Shown: positions 51,039 through 60,528 of the stretch, piece by piece
Position numbering within the stretch: the first letter of the stretch is position 1
How the letters are laid out: each line of letters opens with the position of its first letter
Assembly: GCF_018687095.1 (NCBI RefSeq)
Contig: NZ_CP061286.1
Location: 1,116,001 to 1,180,000, forward strand
Reading direction: 5' to 3'
Source of the DNA: Polynucleobacter sp. MWH-UH25E
GTDB lineage: Bacteria; Pseudomonadota; Gammaproteobacteria; Burkholderiales; Burkholderiaceae
Length of the DNA: 64,000 nucleotides
The notes under the pieces: model-generated
Database searches by the model: none
Told to the model about the DNA's origin: nothing
The model's input: only the letters and a program-made list of their open reading frames with translations
Made by a program: the position numbers and the translations under genes

Positions 51039-51953
51039 ATGCCTAAACTCACCCTTGCCACCGTTGCCTATTTGCTAATTGCCACAGCCCTGTGGGCGGG
51101 CAATGCTATTGCAGGTCGTCTATTGGTAGGCAGCGTTTCGCCAATTACGTTAAGTGCTGTCCGCTGGGGTTTGGCCGCTTTATTATTGTTGCCCTTAGGT
51201 TGGCGCGTATTTAAACCTGATAGCGCTTTGTGGCAAAACAAAAAACGCTTCATTCTATTGGGGCTCTTTGGAGTAGGTAGTTACAACGTACTGCTTTACC
51301 TAGCTCTCCAGACTTCCACTGCAATTAATGTCACCTTAATTGGTGCAAGTATGCCAATTTGGATGCTGTTCATTGGCGCTGTTTGGTATCAAGTCAAACC
51401 TACGCTTTTGCAGTTGTTAGGTGCAATCGTTTCATTGGTAGGGGTAGCGATAGTATTAACTCGGGGCGAGTTATCCGCATTACTTTCTATGGGAATGGTG
51501 GTGGGTGACTTATTGATTATGTTGGCCACTATCTTGTGGGCCTTCTACAGTTGGATGTTGAGTCGCCCCGGATCTAGTACTGAGCGGCAGTGGCCATGGG
51601 CAGAATTCTTAATGGCGCAGGTGTTAGTTGGTTTGTTGTGGACTAGTTTCTTTGATGGCTTTGAGATAGTCATGGGACATGCCCATCTTGAGCTTAATGC
51701 TTGGACTGGCTCACTCATTTTGTTTGTCGCGGTAGGCCCTTCCTTGATTGCTTACCGTTGTTGGGGGTTGGGTGTTAATGGTGCGGGCCCCACCATCGCC
51801 GCTTTCTTTGCGAACTTTATTCCTTTATTCACCGCTCTTTTATCCGCTGCGATGTTAGGTGAGCCTCCGCAGCTCTTTCATGGAGTGGCATTTGCCCTCA
51901 TCGCCCTTGGCATCTGGGTATCTTCAACTAAGGGCCGGTCTTCTAATGCTTGA
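51039..51953 (+). CDS. DMT-superfamily transporter (EamA)
   Basis: Ten-helix inner-membrane protein of 304 residues with two EamA halves. The first begins ATVAYLLIATALWAGNAIAGRLLVGSVSPITLSAVRW, a common EamA opening, and the second has AYRCWGLGVNGAGPTIAAFFANFIPLFTALLSAAMLGE. These proteins export amino acids or other metabolites. It is transcribed away from the lldD gene and lies 62 bases before tcuA. No substrate can be inferred. Confidence 0.88.
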   Translation: MPKLTLATVAYLLIATALWAGNAIAGRLLVGSVSPITLSAVRWGLAALLLLPLGWRVFKPDSALWQNKKRFILLGLFGVGSYNVLLYLALQTSTAINVTLIGASMPIWMLFIGAVWYQVKPTLLQLLGAIVSLVGVAIVLTRGELSALLSMGMVVGDLLIMLATILWAFYSWMLSRPGSSTERQWPWAEFLMAQVLVGLLWTSFFDGFEIVMGHAHLELNAWTGSLILFVAVGPSLIAYRCWGLGVNGAGPTIAAFFANFIPLFTALLSAAMLGEPPQLFHGVAFALIALGIWVSSTKGRSSNA

Positions 51954-52015
51954 TTTGGGTCTTGGTAAATAAGCCAAAAAAACAGTAAAGTAATTTCTTT
52001 TCTTCAAGAAGCCTC

Positions 52016-53428
52016 ATGGTTGATGTTCTAGTGATTGGCGGTGGTAATGCCGCTCTGTGTGCCGCCCTAATGGCTAGGGAAGCAGGCGCTAGCGTTCTTC
52101 TTTTAGAGGCTGCCCCAAAAGAGTGGCGCGGTGGTAATTCTTCGCACACCCGCAATATTCGCGCAATGCACGATCAGCCTGAAGATGTGATGCTGCAATC
52201 CTATCCGGAAGAAGAGTATTGGCAAGACGTACTAAAAGTTACTAGTGGCCACACTGATGAAAAATTAGCTCGCTTTGTGATTCGTGCTTCTTCACAATGT
52301 CGTCAGTGGATGCAACATCATGGTGTTCGTTTTCAACCTCCGCTTTCTGGCACATTAAATCTCTCACGTACCAATGCGTTCTTTATGGGTGGCGGTAAAG
52401 CTTTAGTCAACGCCTACTATCGCAGCGCGGAAAAGTTGGGCGTGCAAATACATTATGAGTCGCCCGTATCATCCGTAGAAATTAAGGATGGTAAGTTTGT
52501 CGCAGCATACGTAGGCAGCGAACGTATTGAAGCAAAAGCCTGTGTCATGGCTGCTGGAGGATTTGAATCGAATCGCGAGTGGTTAAAAGAAGCGTGGGGC
52601 GTCAATCAATACGGTGAGTCACCTGCGGAGAATTTTCTCATTCGTGGCACACGCTATAACCAGGGCGTCCTGATTAAGCAGATGATTGAGTTGGGAGCTG
52701 ATTCCGTTAGTGATCCAACACAGGCCCATATGGTTGCGATTGATGCTCGTGCCCCTTTGTATGATGGCGGCATTTGTACTCGTATCGATGCGGTTTCATT
52801 CGGAATTGTTGTAAATAAAAATGCACGGCGCTTCTCGGATGAGGGTGAAGATTTTTGGCCAAAGCGCTACGCCTTTTGGGGCAGATTGGTAGCGCAACAG
52901 CCAGGGCAGATTGGATATTCGATTATTGATTCAAAAGTGCTGGGACGTTTTATGCCTCCCGTTTTTCCGGGTGAGAAAGCCGATACTCTCGAGGAGCTCG
53001 CTAACAAACTAGGTCTCGATCCACAAGCACTCCTAGAAACCATAAAGACTTATAACGCGGCATGCAAAGTAGGTAGCTTTGATCACACCATTCTGGATGA
53101 CTGTCATACAGAGGGAATTGAGCCTGCAAAAACTCATTGGGCTTTGCCAATTGACCAAGGTCCTTTCTATGGATACGCAGTGCGCCCTGGTGTGACATTT
53201 ACTTATCTTGGATTAAAGACTGATGAAACCGCTGCCGTTCGATTTAATGGTGCACCAAGTCCGAATTTATTTGTTGCTGGCGAGATGATGGCTGGCAATG
53301 TCTTGGGCAAAGGTTATGCGGCTGGAATAGGCATGGCGATTGGTACGGTGTTTGGTCGCGCTGCTGGAGTTCAAGCAGCGCAAGCCGCAAGAAAACAATC
53401 AATGGAGCTTGGACATGCAAGCGCTTAA
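52016..53428 (+). CDS. tcuA: FAD-dependent tricarballylate dehydrogenase TcuA-like
   Basis: Oxidises tricarballylate to cis-aconitate using FAD. The 470-residue protein opens with VLVIGGGNAALCAALMAREAGASVLLLE (FAD fingerprint), has SHTRNIRAMHD and GFESNREWLKEAWG, and ends with VAGEMMAGNVLGKGYAAGIGMAIG, as in fumarate reductase/succinate dehydrogenase flavoprotein relatives. TcuB follows with a 14-base overlap. The regulator TcuR and permease TcuC known from Salmonella are not adjacent. Confidence 0.88.
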   Translation: MVDVLVIGGGNAALCAALMAREAGASVLLLEAAPKEWRGGNSSHTRNIRAMHDQPEDVMLQSYPEEEYWQDVLKVTSGHTDEKLARFVIRASSQCRQWMQHHGVRFQPPLSGTLNLSRTNAFFMGGGKALVNAYYRSAEKLGVQIHYESPVSSVEIKDGKFVAAYVGSERIEAKACVMAAGGFESNREWLKEAWGVNQYGESPAENFLIRGTRYNQGVLIKQMIELGADSVSDPTQAHMVAIDARAPLYDGGICTRIDAVSFGIVVNKNARRFSDEGEDFWPKRYAFWGRLVAQQPGQIGYSIIDSKVLGRFMPPVFPGEKADTLEELANKLGLDPQALLETIKTYNAACKVGSFDHTILDDCHTEGIEPAKTHWALPIDQGPFYGYAVRPGVTFTYLGLKTDETAAVRFNGAPSPNLFVAGEMMAGNVLGKGYAAGIGMAIGTVFGRAAGVQAAQAARKQSMELGHASA

Positions 53429-54557
53429 TACGCTAATTCAAGAGGCTAGAACTATAGCTATTACTCCAGAGTCTGAAGCGGACCGCATGTTGCAGATATG
53501 TAATGCCTGTCGTTATTGCGAAGGATTCTGTGCAGTATTCCCAGCGATGACGCGTCGTATTGAATTTACTCCAAGCGTTGTTAACTATTTGGCGAATCTA
53601 TGTCACAACTGCGGCGCCTGTCTGCATGCTTGTCAATATGCTCCCCCACATGAGTTTGGGGTGAATATTCCGCAGGTCATGGCCCAAGTCCGCAAAGAAA
53701 CCTATATGACCTATGCCTGGCCAAGAGCCCTAGGTGGTCTATATCAAAAGAATGGTTTGGTATTGTCGTTAGCAACAGCTATTTCAATTAGCTTTTTCTT
53801 ATTGCTCAGTGCTGCACTTAATGGCTCGCTTTCATCAGCGCCTCTGAATGGAAATTTCTACGCAGTCTTTTCACATAACACTCTAGCCCTGATGTTTGGC
53901 GCAGTCTTTGGTTTTTCATTGCTAGCGTTGACAATAGGCTTGGTTCATTTTTGGCGCGGCATTACTCCTGGCAACATCTCAGGTGATGCGTTTGCGGAGG
54001 CCACTCATGATGCCTTGACCTTGAAATATCTCGGCGGTGGACATGGGGAAGGTTGTAATAACGAGGACGATGCTTTTTCTCTATGGAGAAAACGTTTCCA
54101 CCATTTCACTTTCTATGGCTTCATGTTGTGCTTTGCTGCTACGGGCGTAGCTACGATTTATCACTACTTCCTTGATTTGCATGCGCCCTATGATTTAACT
54201 AGTTTGCCTGTGATACTGGGAACATTGGGCGGAATTGGTTTGCTGATTGGACCAGCAGGCTTGCTGTATTTGAATTTACGCAGAAATGCTGCTCACGGCG
54301 ATGCCACTCAAAAACCAATGGATAGGACATTCATTGCGTTGCTATTTTTAATCAGCGCATCTGGTTTAGCGCTATTAGCCTATCGTGATAGTTCAGTAAT
54401 GACGCTGCTATTGACCATTCATTTGGGCTTCGTGATGGCATTCTTCTTGACAATGCCGTATAGCAAATTTGCGCATGGCTTCTATCGGATGGCTGCTTTG
54501 TTCAAGAATTCGATTGAGAAGCGTCAGAAGAATAGCCTTCAATTTGGCGCGGATTAG
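53415..54557 (+). CDS. tcuB: tricarballylate utilization iron-sulfur membrane protein TcuB-like
   Basis: Reoxidises TcuA-FADH2 and passes electrons to the quinone pool. The 380-residue protein has two N-terminal cysteine clusters CNACRYCEGFCAVFP and CHNCGACLHACQYAPPHEF, then about six hydrophobic helices with histidines that may bind heme. ATG 53415 with GGAG 7 bases ahead is inside the tcuA 3' end; the longer frame from 53340 is not supported. Coupled translation with tcuA is evident. Confidence 0.88.
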   Translation: MQALNTLIQEARTIAITPESEADRMLQICNACRYCEGFCAVFPAMTRRIEFTPSVVNYLANLCHNCGACLHACQYAPPHEFGVNIPQVMAQVRKETYMTYAWPRALGGLYQKNGLVLSLATAISISFFLLLSAALNGSLSSAPLNGNFYAVFSHNTLALMFGAVFGFSLLALTIGLVHFWRGITPGNISGDAFAEATHDALTLKYLGGGHGEGCNNEDDAFSLWRKRFHHFTFYGFMLCFAATGVATIYHYFLDLHAPYDLTSLPVILGTLGGIGLLIGPAGLLYLNLRRNAAHGDATQKPMDRTFIALLFLISASGLALLAYRDSSVMTLLLTIHLGFVMAFFLTMPYSKFAHGFYRMAALFKNSIEKRQKNSLQFGAD

Positions 54558-54693
54558 CAAGAGGCAAACCTAGGTTTTGGGTGTTGACGGCTTCAAAAGG
54601 GTCAAATTAGGCAAGTAGGACAAGGTTGCGGTGCAATAAATACGTAAATCAGTATCATTTAGGACTATTCACAGAAATTCCCAGGAAATTACT

Positions 54694-55842
54694 ATGCCAG
54701 GCTTACTCCCTAATGTTGATCCAGATGGATTGCTAGAGTTCTCAGTGGTTTACACCGACCGCTCTTTGAATCATATGTCTGAAGAGTTCAAGCGCGTGAT
54801 GGTTGATATCTCTAGCGTATTGAAAGATGCATACAACGCAAGCTCAGCAGTAATCGTTCCTGGTAGCGGTACTTTTGGTATGGAAGCGGTTGCGCGTCAA
54901 TTTGCCAATAAGCAAAAGTGCTTGGTGTTGCGCAATGGATGGTTTAGTTATCGCTGGACACAAATTTTCGACTTGGACAATATTGCCAGTGAGGTTTCAG
55001 TACTCAAAGGTCGTCAATTAGATAATTCTGCTCAAGGTGTATTTGCACCCGCGCCAATTGAAGAGGTTGTCGCCTTTATCAAGAAAGAAAAGCCAGCGGT
55101 AGTTTTTGCGCCTCACGTTGAGACATCTGCTGGAATCATTTTGCCGGATGATTACATTAAAGCGGTAGGCGAAGCTGTACGTTCTGTGAATGGATTATTT
55201 GTCTTGGACTGCATCGCCTCTGGTGCGATGTGGGTTGATATGAAGGCCTGCAATGTTGATGTATTGATTACTGCGCCTCAAAAAGGTTGGAGCAGCTCTC
55301 CTTGCTGTGCCTTAATTGCCTTGGGCGAGCGCGCTCGTGAGCGTATTGATGCAACTCAAAGCAGCAGCTTCTCTATGGATTTAAAGAAGTGGTTACAAAT
55401 CATGGAAGCCTATGAAAAAGGCGGTCACGTTTATCACACCACAATGCCTACTGATGCACTGAAAATTTTGCGCAATGTAATGAAGGAAACGCAATCACTT
55501 GGTTTTGCCAAACTCAAAGCAAAACAGGTTGAGTTGGGTGAAAAGGTGCGCAAACTTTTAGAGTCCAAAGGCTATCACTCTGTTTCCGCTAAAGGATTCC
55601 AAGCCCCAGGCGTAGTCGTGAGCTACACCACAGATCCGGATATTCAGTCGGGCAAGAAGTTCATCGCATTAGGATTGCAGACAGCAGCAGGTGTACCTTT
55701 GCAATGTGATGAGCGTCCTGATTTCCGCACATTCCGTATCGGTTTGTTTGGTCTAGAAAAGCTTGGTCATGTTGACCGCACAGTTGATCATCTTGCTGGT
55801 GCCCTAGAAAAGATCTCAGAGGCTCAAGCTCAGCCTGCATAA
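54694..55842 (+). CDS. PLP-dependent serine/alanine-glyoxylate aminotransferase
   Basis: Class V aminotransferase of 382 residues that transfers an amino group, typically to glyoxylate. Markers are PGSGTFGMEAVARQF (cofactor phosphate loop), FAPHVETSAGIILPDDY, FVLDCIASGAMW (Asp stacking on the pyridine nitrogen) and the Schiff-base Lys197 in ITAPQKGWSSSP. A terminator follows, so the gene is probably monocistronic. Substrate preference (serine, alanine or other) cannot be settled from sequence. Confidence 0.87.
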   Translation: MPGLLPNVDPDGLLEFSVVYTDRSLNHMSEEFKRVMVDISSVLKDAYNASSAVIVPGSGTFGMEAVARQFANKQKCLVLRNGWFSYRWTQIFDLDNIASEVSVLKGRQLDNSAQGVFAPAPIEEVVAFIKKEKPAVVFAPHVETSAGIILPDDYIKAVGEAVRSVNGLFVLDCIASGAMWVDMKACNVDVLITAPQKGWSSSPCCALIALGERARERIDATQSSSFSMDLKKWLQIMEAYEKGGHVYHTTMPTDALKILRNVMKETQSLGFAKLKAKQVELGEKVRKLLESKGYHSVSAKGFQAPGVVVSYTTDPDIQSGKKFIALGLQTAAGVPLQCDERPDFRTFRIGLFGLEKLGHVDRTVDHLAGALEKISEAQAQPA

Positions 55843-55864
55843 AACCTGCTAATTGATTAGAACT

Positions 55865-55890
55865 AAAGGCCATCAATGATGGCCTTTTTA
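55865..55890 (+). terminator. Rho-independent terminator of the aminotransferase gene
   Basis: Ten-base stem AAAGGCCATC/GATGGCCTTT with AAT loop and TTTATTT after it, 22 bases past the stop. Confidence 0.78.
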
Positions 55891-55995
55891 TTTGCCCTGA
55901 ACAGACCCAACCCAGCTAACAAAAATCATAGATTTGGTGTTTATCTATTTTTTTTGGGTATTATGGTTACATCTAAAACCTTTTTGGAGAACCGC

Positions 55996-56277
55996 ATGAT
56001 TTCTCGTACTGCTCGTTTCACTTTGGCATCTTTGGTTTCAGCCAGTATTGCTTTGTCACCGATCTCCGTTTTGGCAGCTGATCCTGCGCCAGCTCCAGCG
56101 CCTGCGGTAGCTCCAGCCTCAGCTCCTACAGCTGCTCCAGCACCGGCCGCAGCGCCAACGGATAAAGCAGAGGCGAAGAAAGCCAAGAAGCAGGCTAAGC
56201 AACAGAAGAAAGCAGAGAAGAAAGCAAAGAAGAAGTCTAAGAAGAAAGCTAAAGCAGCAGAACCTGCAGCTCAGTAA
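55996..56277 (+). CDS. small exported Ala/Pro- and Lys-rich protein
   Basis: A 93-residue protein with a signal peptide (cleavage near SVLA-A28), an alanine/proline-repeat middle and a strongly basic lysine/alanine C-terminus. GGAGA precedes the ATG at 55996; the longer frame from 55876 runs through the terminator and is unlikely. Low complexity prevents a family call. It could be a periplasmic, nucleic-acid or cell-wall associated protein. Confidence 0.72.
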   Translation: MISRTARFTLASLVSASIALSPISVLAADPAPAPAPAVAPASAPTAAPAPAAAPTDKAEAKKAKKQAKQQKKAEKKAKKKSKKKAKAAEPAAQ

Positions 56278-56301
56278 TTGATTTCTACTTTTGAGCCATT
56301 A

Positions 56302-57276
56302 TTAATTTAATAGCTCAACATCCAAGTCGCCCGACTTTTGCGAGTTCGGCGACTTTTTTGTTGGTGGATCATTGCGCACTAGTAACCACATTGCGGCAAT
56401 CACTAGGATCATGCCACCAATTTGCATACTTGTAATGGGTTCAGATAGAACAAAGTAACCCAGGAAAATAGTTGAAACTGGTCCGAGGATGCCCGCTTGT
56501 GCGACTAGCGGTGAGCCAATGCGATTAATCGAAATCATGATCAGTAGCATTGGAATTACAGTGCATAAGCTAGCATTGAGCAGGCTGAGCCAATAAATTG
56601 CAGCGACCTGTTCAAAGATTGCCCTCGGGTTATGTAAGGTAGATTGAATCACACTAAATACCATTGAAGCTGAGCTAGCATAGACCACTAGGCGCACGCT
56701 GCCGATGCGCTTGACCATCTCGCCTGAGCCAATCATGTACAAGGCATAACTACAGGCACTGCCAAATACCAGCAACATTCCTAGCCATGCATGCAGCCCA
56801 GTAGAGCTGGCATCTTGGATAAAGACAACAAAGACGCCGACATAGCCAACAACCAATGCATACCACTGCATGCGAGAGATGGGTTTGTCCAAACCAAAAT
56901 AGGAGATCAAGAGCACAATTGTCGGGGTGAGGTAAAGAACAATACGCTCTAATCCAACGGAGATATATTGAAGGCCTAAAAAATCAACATAGCTCGAGAG
57001 AAAGTAACCAAGAAATCCCAGGAAAAATAGTTTGCCGCGGTCGAGCCATGTAATAGGGTCCATGGGTTTTCTTCTGGTTTCCCACCAAAAAATGGCTAAG
57101 AACAGCGGTAGTGCCATGAGCATGCGTAAGGCCAATAAAGTTTCAGCATTTGCACCATATGTAAAAGCTAGCTTCACTAATACGGCTTTACCAGAGAACA
57201 GCATGGCCCCAACAGCGGCCATCAGAATGCCATAAAGGTAACGTTGGTGATGATGTGCGGAGCTAGCTGATTGCAT
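56302..57276 (-). CDS. DMT-superfamily transporter (EamA)
   Basis: Ten-helix membrane protein of 324 residues with two EamA domains. It starts YLYGILMAAVGAMLFSGKAVLVKLAF and includes VGLERIVLYLTPTIVLLISYF and GSPLVAQAGILGPVSTIFLGYFVLSEPITSMQIGG. It ends in a short charged tail (PPTKKSPNSQKSGDLDVELLN). It is 6 bases from nnrD on the same strand, so the two may be co-transcribed. The substrate is unknown. Confidence 0.87.
   Translation of the reverse strand: MQSASSAHHHQRYLYGILMAAVGAMLFSGKAVLVKLAFTYGANAETLLALRMLMALPLFLAIFWWETRRKPMDPITWLDRGKLFFLGFLGYFLSSYVDFLGLQYISVGLERIVLYLTPTIVLLISYFGLDKPISRMQWYALVVGYVGVFVVFIQDASSTGLHAWLGMLLVFGSACSYALYMIGSGEMVKRIGSVRLVVYASSASMVFSVIQSTLHNPRAIFEQVAAIYWLSLLNASLCTVIPMLLIMISINRIGSPLVAQAGILGPVSTIFLGYFVLSEPITSMQIGGMILVIAAMWLLVRNDPPTKKSPNSQKSGDLDVELLN
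56324..56360 (+). terminator. weak terminator-like hairpin after the Lys-rich protein gene
   Basis: Stem AAGTCGCC/GGCGACTT with a 16-base loop and TTTTT after it, 47 bases beyond the plus-strand stop and inside the 3' end of the convergent transporter gene. Confidence 0.35.
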
Positions 57277-57282
57277 GCTGTT

Positions 57283-58176
57283 TTATAACAGGTTATTCAA
57301 AAGACTTCGCATCTCAAGAATGATTTCTGAGGGAGTAAGGCCAATAGGGCCAGTTCCTTTTTGCACGAGGTTATCTGCAGCTGACGCGTGCAACTGAACT
57401 GCTAAGCAGCTTGCTTTCCAAAGATTCAGATGATGTCGCACTCCTTGGGCGGCAATGGCGCTAATGCTGCCTGTTAATACATCCCCCATACCGCCAATGC
57501 CCATACCTGGGTTGCCTTGTTCGCATTGCAGTATGTCTTTGCCTGGCGCGGTAATTAAAGTGTGTTGTCCTTTAAGGATGACGATAGATTGAGTTAAGGA
57601 AGCTAGTTTTTCAGCGGCACTCATGCGATCTGCCTGAATATCAGAAGTCGACTGACCCAATAGTCTTGCTGCTTCTCCAGGATGGGGCGTTAAAACAGTT
57701 TGACTTGGATAGCGTTGATTGCGAAGTTGTAGGGCACTCAATAATTCAGAGGAGTCGGCAATCAGGTTCAAGGCATCAGCATCAATTACCAGTGGAGTGT
57801 TTTCAGAATCAAGACAGGCTTGAAGCCATTCGCTTGCAAAATGAGAGGTTCCTAGACCCGGGCCAATCGCTATTACATCTGGCAAACCTTCCTTTAATGA
57901 TTCCTTTGGATTGGGATTGGCTAGACGAATCATGAGCTCAGGCCGCTCTTGATCTGCGTGTGCGGAAGCGGGATCTAGCATTTCAAGAATAGTCCAACCC
58001 GCTCCAAGATGAAGACATGCATTTCCAGCAAGCAGAAGTGCGCCAGCCATACCTGCTGAGCCGCCAACCAAAATCACTTTGCCAGCATGGCCTTTGTGTT
58101 CTTCTGGTGCGCGGCGTAAGCGCGAGATTAACCCTAATGCGTTAAGCGTATTTGGCTTGCTTGGCATGGAAGTCAT
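57283..58176 (-). CDS. nnrD: ADP/ATP-dependent NAD(P)H-hydrate dehydratase
   Basis: Repairs hydrated NAD(P)H. The 297-residue carbohydrate-kinase-fold protein shows GKVILVGGSAGMAGALLLAGNAC, AIGPGLG, VIDADALNLIAD, VLTPHPGEAARLLG and GNPGMGIGGMGDVLTG, the ribokinase-type signature of this family. The epimerase half NnrE is not fused here, whereas many bacteria have the two domains joined. The start ATG 58176 or 58167 is close. It is divergent from the MBL-fold gene across 61 bases. Confidence 0.9.
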   Translation of the reverse strand: MTSMPSKPNTLNALGLISRLRRAPEEHKGHAGKVILVGGSAGMAGALLLAGNACLHLGAGWTILEMLDPASAHADQERPELMIRLANPNPKESLKEGLPDVIAIGPGLGTSHFASEWLQACLDSENTPLVIDADALNLIADSSELLSALQLRNQRYPSQTVLTPHPGEAARLLGQSTSDIQADRMSAAEKLASLTQSIVILKGQHTLITAPGKDILQCEQGNPGMGIGGMGDVLTGSISAIAAQGVRHHLNLWKASCLAVQLHASAADNLVQKGTGPIGLTPSEIILEMRSLLNNLL

Positions 58177-58237
58177 ATGAGCATTGTGGTCTTCATTGAG
58201 TACTTGAGCTAATTGTAAGAGAGAGTATTCTGAGGGA

Positions 58238-59653
58238 ATGAAGATTCAGTTTTTAGGGGCGGCAGGCGAGGTAACTGGCTCTCGACATTTGGTTGAGGTT
58301 AAGCTCGCTCACATAGTCCACCATTTCATGGTGGACTATGGAATGTTTCAGGGTGGGCGCGAGGCAAGTAATAAGAACTTAGAGCCCATGCCCATAGCTC
58401 CACAGGATTTGGACTTCGTTGTACTTACACATGCGCATATTGACCATAGTGGATTGCTACCTCGCTTATGCGCACAAGGATTTAAGGGACCCATCTACTG
58501 CACTAAAGCAACATACGAATTACTTAAGATTTTATTGCCTGATAGCGCACATTTGCAGTTGGCGGATTTAGAGCGTGCAGAACGAAAAATGAAGTTGGGT
58601 AAGTGGCGCGGAGAGTTGCCAGTAACTCTGTACTCTCGAGAAGAGGTTGACCTTGCTCTAAGTCAATTTGAGGTATTGGAGTATGGCCAAAGTCGTGAAC
58701 TCATGCCAGGACTTCATCTACAGTTTCAGAATGCGGGTCATATTTTAGGTTCCGCTATTGCTGTAATTGATGTGCAAGAGGATGGTGCTCCAACAAAACG
58801 TTGCGTCTTTTCGGGTGATATTGGCATGAAAGGTAAGGTGCTAATGCCTGACCCGGATTTGATTGCGAAGGCTGACGTAGTGGTGATTGAGTCAACCTAT
58901 GGTGATCGATTGCATCGAGGCTTGAGCGAGACCGAGCAAGAATTCATTGAAGTGATTCAATCGACGATGGCCAATCAAGGTAATGTCATTATTCCTGCAT
59001 TTGCTGTAGGCCGCACCCAGGAAATATTATTTATTCTGATTGATTTAGTTAGAAGAAAGTTATTGCCGCATCTTTCCGTTTGGGTTGATTCGCCTATGGC
59101 AACTGCTGCAACACAGCTGACTGAACATTACTTCTCGCAATTAGATTCACATTCGCAGTCAACATTGAGTTGGTATAAAAAGAATCTTAGCGCAGTGGAT
59201 CTTCGATTTATTGCAGATGTTGAAGAGTCAAAAGCGCTCAATAAGATTAAGGGTGGCGCCATTATCATCTCTGCAAGCGGTATGTGTGATGCAGGGCGAA
59301 TAGTTCATCATCTGGCAAATAATTTACCCAGAGCACAAAACGCGATTGTGATTACTGGCTTTCAAGCATATGGAAGTTTAGGTCGTCGCTTGGTGGATAA
59401 AGCTACTAAAGTGAAGCTGTTTGGCGAAGAGGTGGCTGTCAGAGCCTCGATACATACTATTGGGGGTCTCTCAGCTCACGCTGATCAGGCAGGCTTATTG
59501 GATTGGCTACGAGGCTTTCAGTCACCCCCGAAGACTGTCTTTGTAGTTCACGGTGAACTGGAGTCAGCCTCGGTGTTAGCTCAATGTATTCGCGAGGAGT
59601 TGAGCTGGAAGAATGTGATTATTCCAGAACGACTCCATTCGTATAACTGTTAG
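58238..59653 (+). CDS. beta-CASP metallo-beta-lactamase-fold RNA-processing-like hydrolase
   Basis: Zinc hydrolase of 471 residues. The metal motif THAHIDHSG is at 64-72, later zinc histidines are in GHILGSA and near the C-terminus in VHGE, and the beta-CASP insertion carries VVIESTYGDR, VIIPAFAVGRTQEIL and the RMMBL segment near IVITGFQAYGSLGRRL and SAHADQAGL. Such proteins are often ribonucleases (CPSF73-like, YlmF/TTHA0252 type). Its substrate is not known. It stands alone between divergent and convergent genes. Confidence 0.88.
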   Translation: MKIQFLGAAGEVTGSRHLVEVKLAHIVHHFMVDYGMFQGGREASNKNLEPMPIAPQDLDFVVLTHAHIDHSGLLPRLCAQGFKGPIYCTKATYELLKILLPDSAHLQLADLERAERKMKLGKWRGELPVTLYSREEVDLALSQFEVLEYGQSRELMPGLHLQFQNAGHILGSAIAVIDVQEDGAPTKRCVFSGDIGMKGKVLMPDPDLIAKADVVVIESTYGDRLHRGLSETEQEFIEVIQSTMANQGNVIIPAFAVGRTQEILFILIDLVRRKLLPHLSVWVDSPMATAATQLTEHYFSQLDSHSQSTLSWYKKNLSAVDLRFIADVEESKALNKIKGGAIIISASGMCDAGRIVHHLANNLPRAQNAIVITGFQAYGSLGRRLVDKATKVKLFGEEVAVRASIHTIGGLSAHADQAGLLDWLRGFQSPPKTVFVVHGELESASVLAQCIREELSWKNVIIPERLHSYNC

Positions 59654-59663
59654 CCGCTAGTTT

Positions 59664-60473
59664 TCACTCGGCTACCTTAGCACCTTCAATGTGATGGCGT
59701 TGCATAGCCTGCGCTACAAACCCTGATTGCTTTAGTTGGGTAATGATTTCACTTAAGTAAGCAGTCGTACTTTCGTATTGAGGCCTTGCTTTTGGAATGC
59801 CAATCGCTTGATTAATCACCATAAAGCGACCAGGAAGCATGCGCAATCCGCTATATCGCTTTGCATCACTCTCTAGCTGCTGTTTTACGCCCGCAGCAAC
59901 GTTGCCCTTGCCAGACATAAAGTCATCCACTACCGCCTGGGAGCTTGTTGCCCTTAAGAGGCTAGCGTTCTTAATTTCACGGGTCAGATAAAGGTCATAA
60001 GCACTTCCTTTGCCGACTACGATTTCATTGCCAGCAGCATCGACTTGTTCGTTAGCTTTCAGAGGGGAATTTGCCTTCACCATATAAGCACCTTCAATCT
60101 GTATATAGGGCGGGGTATAGCTGATATCAGCACCTCTAATGGGATCGATGGCAACAAAGACTAAGTCGATATTGCCAGTCTTAATGGCATCGACTGTATT
60201 ACCGGCGGTCTTAAATGGAATCAATTCAACAGGTAGACCAGTCCGCTTGCCAATTTCACGGGCAATATCAATGGTCACGCCTTGTAATTGGTGGGTTGCT
60301 GGATCTTCGCCCGCTAGAATTGGGTTACCAAGATTGATGCCAACTCGCAAAGTGCCTGTGGGTGCAAATGAAGAAAGCATGGCTGTATTGGGGGTGTTCA
60401 TATTTCGGGTAGTTTGGCAGTAGCTAATTGAGGAAAAGAAAATTAGCAGAAAGGAAAAAAGAATTTTTTTCAT
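59664..60473 (-). CDS. periplasmic solute-binding protein (SBP_bac_3 family)
   Basis: Periplasmic binding protein of 269 residues for a polar amino-acid type ligand. A signal peptide (residues 1-19, cleavage near SYC) precedes GTLRVGINLGNPILAGEDPAT, then GVTIDIAREIGKRTGLPVELIPF and DLVFVAIDPIRGADISYTPPY, the usual fold. No permease or ATPase gene is adjacent. A partner ABC system, if any, must be elsewhere. A terminator for the gene upstream lies before it. Confidence 0.87.
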   Translation of the reverse strand: MKKILFSFLLIFFSSISYCQTTRNMNTPNTAMLSSFAPTGTLRVGINLGNPILAGEDPATHQLQGVTIDIAREIGKRTGLPVELIPFKTAGNTVDAIKTGNIDLVFVAIDPIRGADISYTPPYIQIEGAYMVKANSPLKANEQVDAAGNEIVVGKGSAYDLYLTREIKNASLLRATSSQAVVDDFMSGKGNVAAGVKQQLESDAKRYSGLRMLPGRFMVINQAIGIPKARPQYESTTAYLSEIITQLKQSGFVAQAMQRHHIEGAKVAE

Positions 60474-60483
60474 GCTGTGAGGA

Positions 60484-60511
60484 TAAAAAAACCGCGGCGG
60501 ACCGCGGTTTT
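60484..60511 (-). terminator. Rho-independent terminator of the small anchored protein gene
   Basis: Ten-base stem AAAACCGCGG/CCGCGGTTTT with a 4-base loop. On the minus strand a T-run (from the A6 at 60485-60490) follows it. It lies 18 bases past the minus-strand stop at 60529. Confidence 0.82.
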
Positions 60512-60528
60512 AATGTGTTTAATGAAAA

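Noticed and set aside
55876..55995. 40-residue N-terminal extension of the Lys-rich protein
   Set aside because: It begins within the terminator of the previous gene, and GGAGA with a signal peptide supports ATG 55996.
56291..56318. Inverted repeat TTGAGC...GCTCAA at the convergent end of the Lys-rich protein and transporter genes
   Set aside because: Stem is only 6 bases with a long A/T-rich loop and no T-run directly after it; recorded as unsupported.
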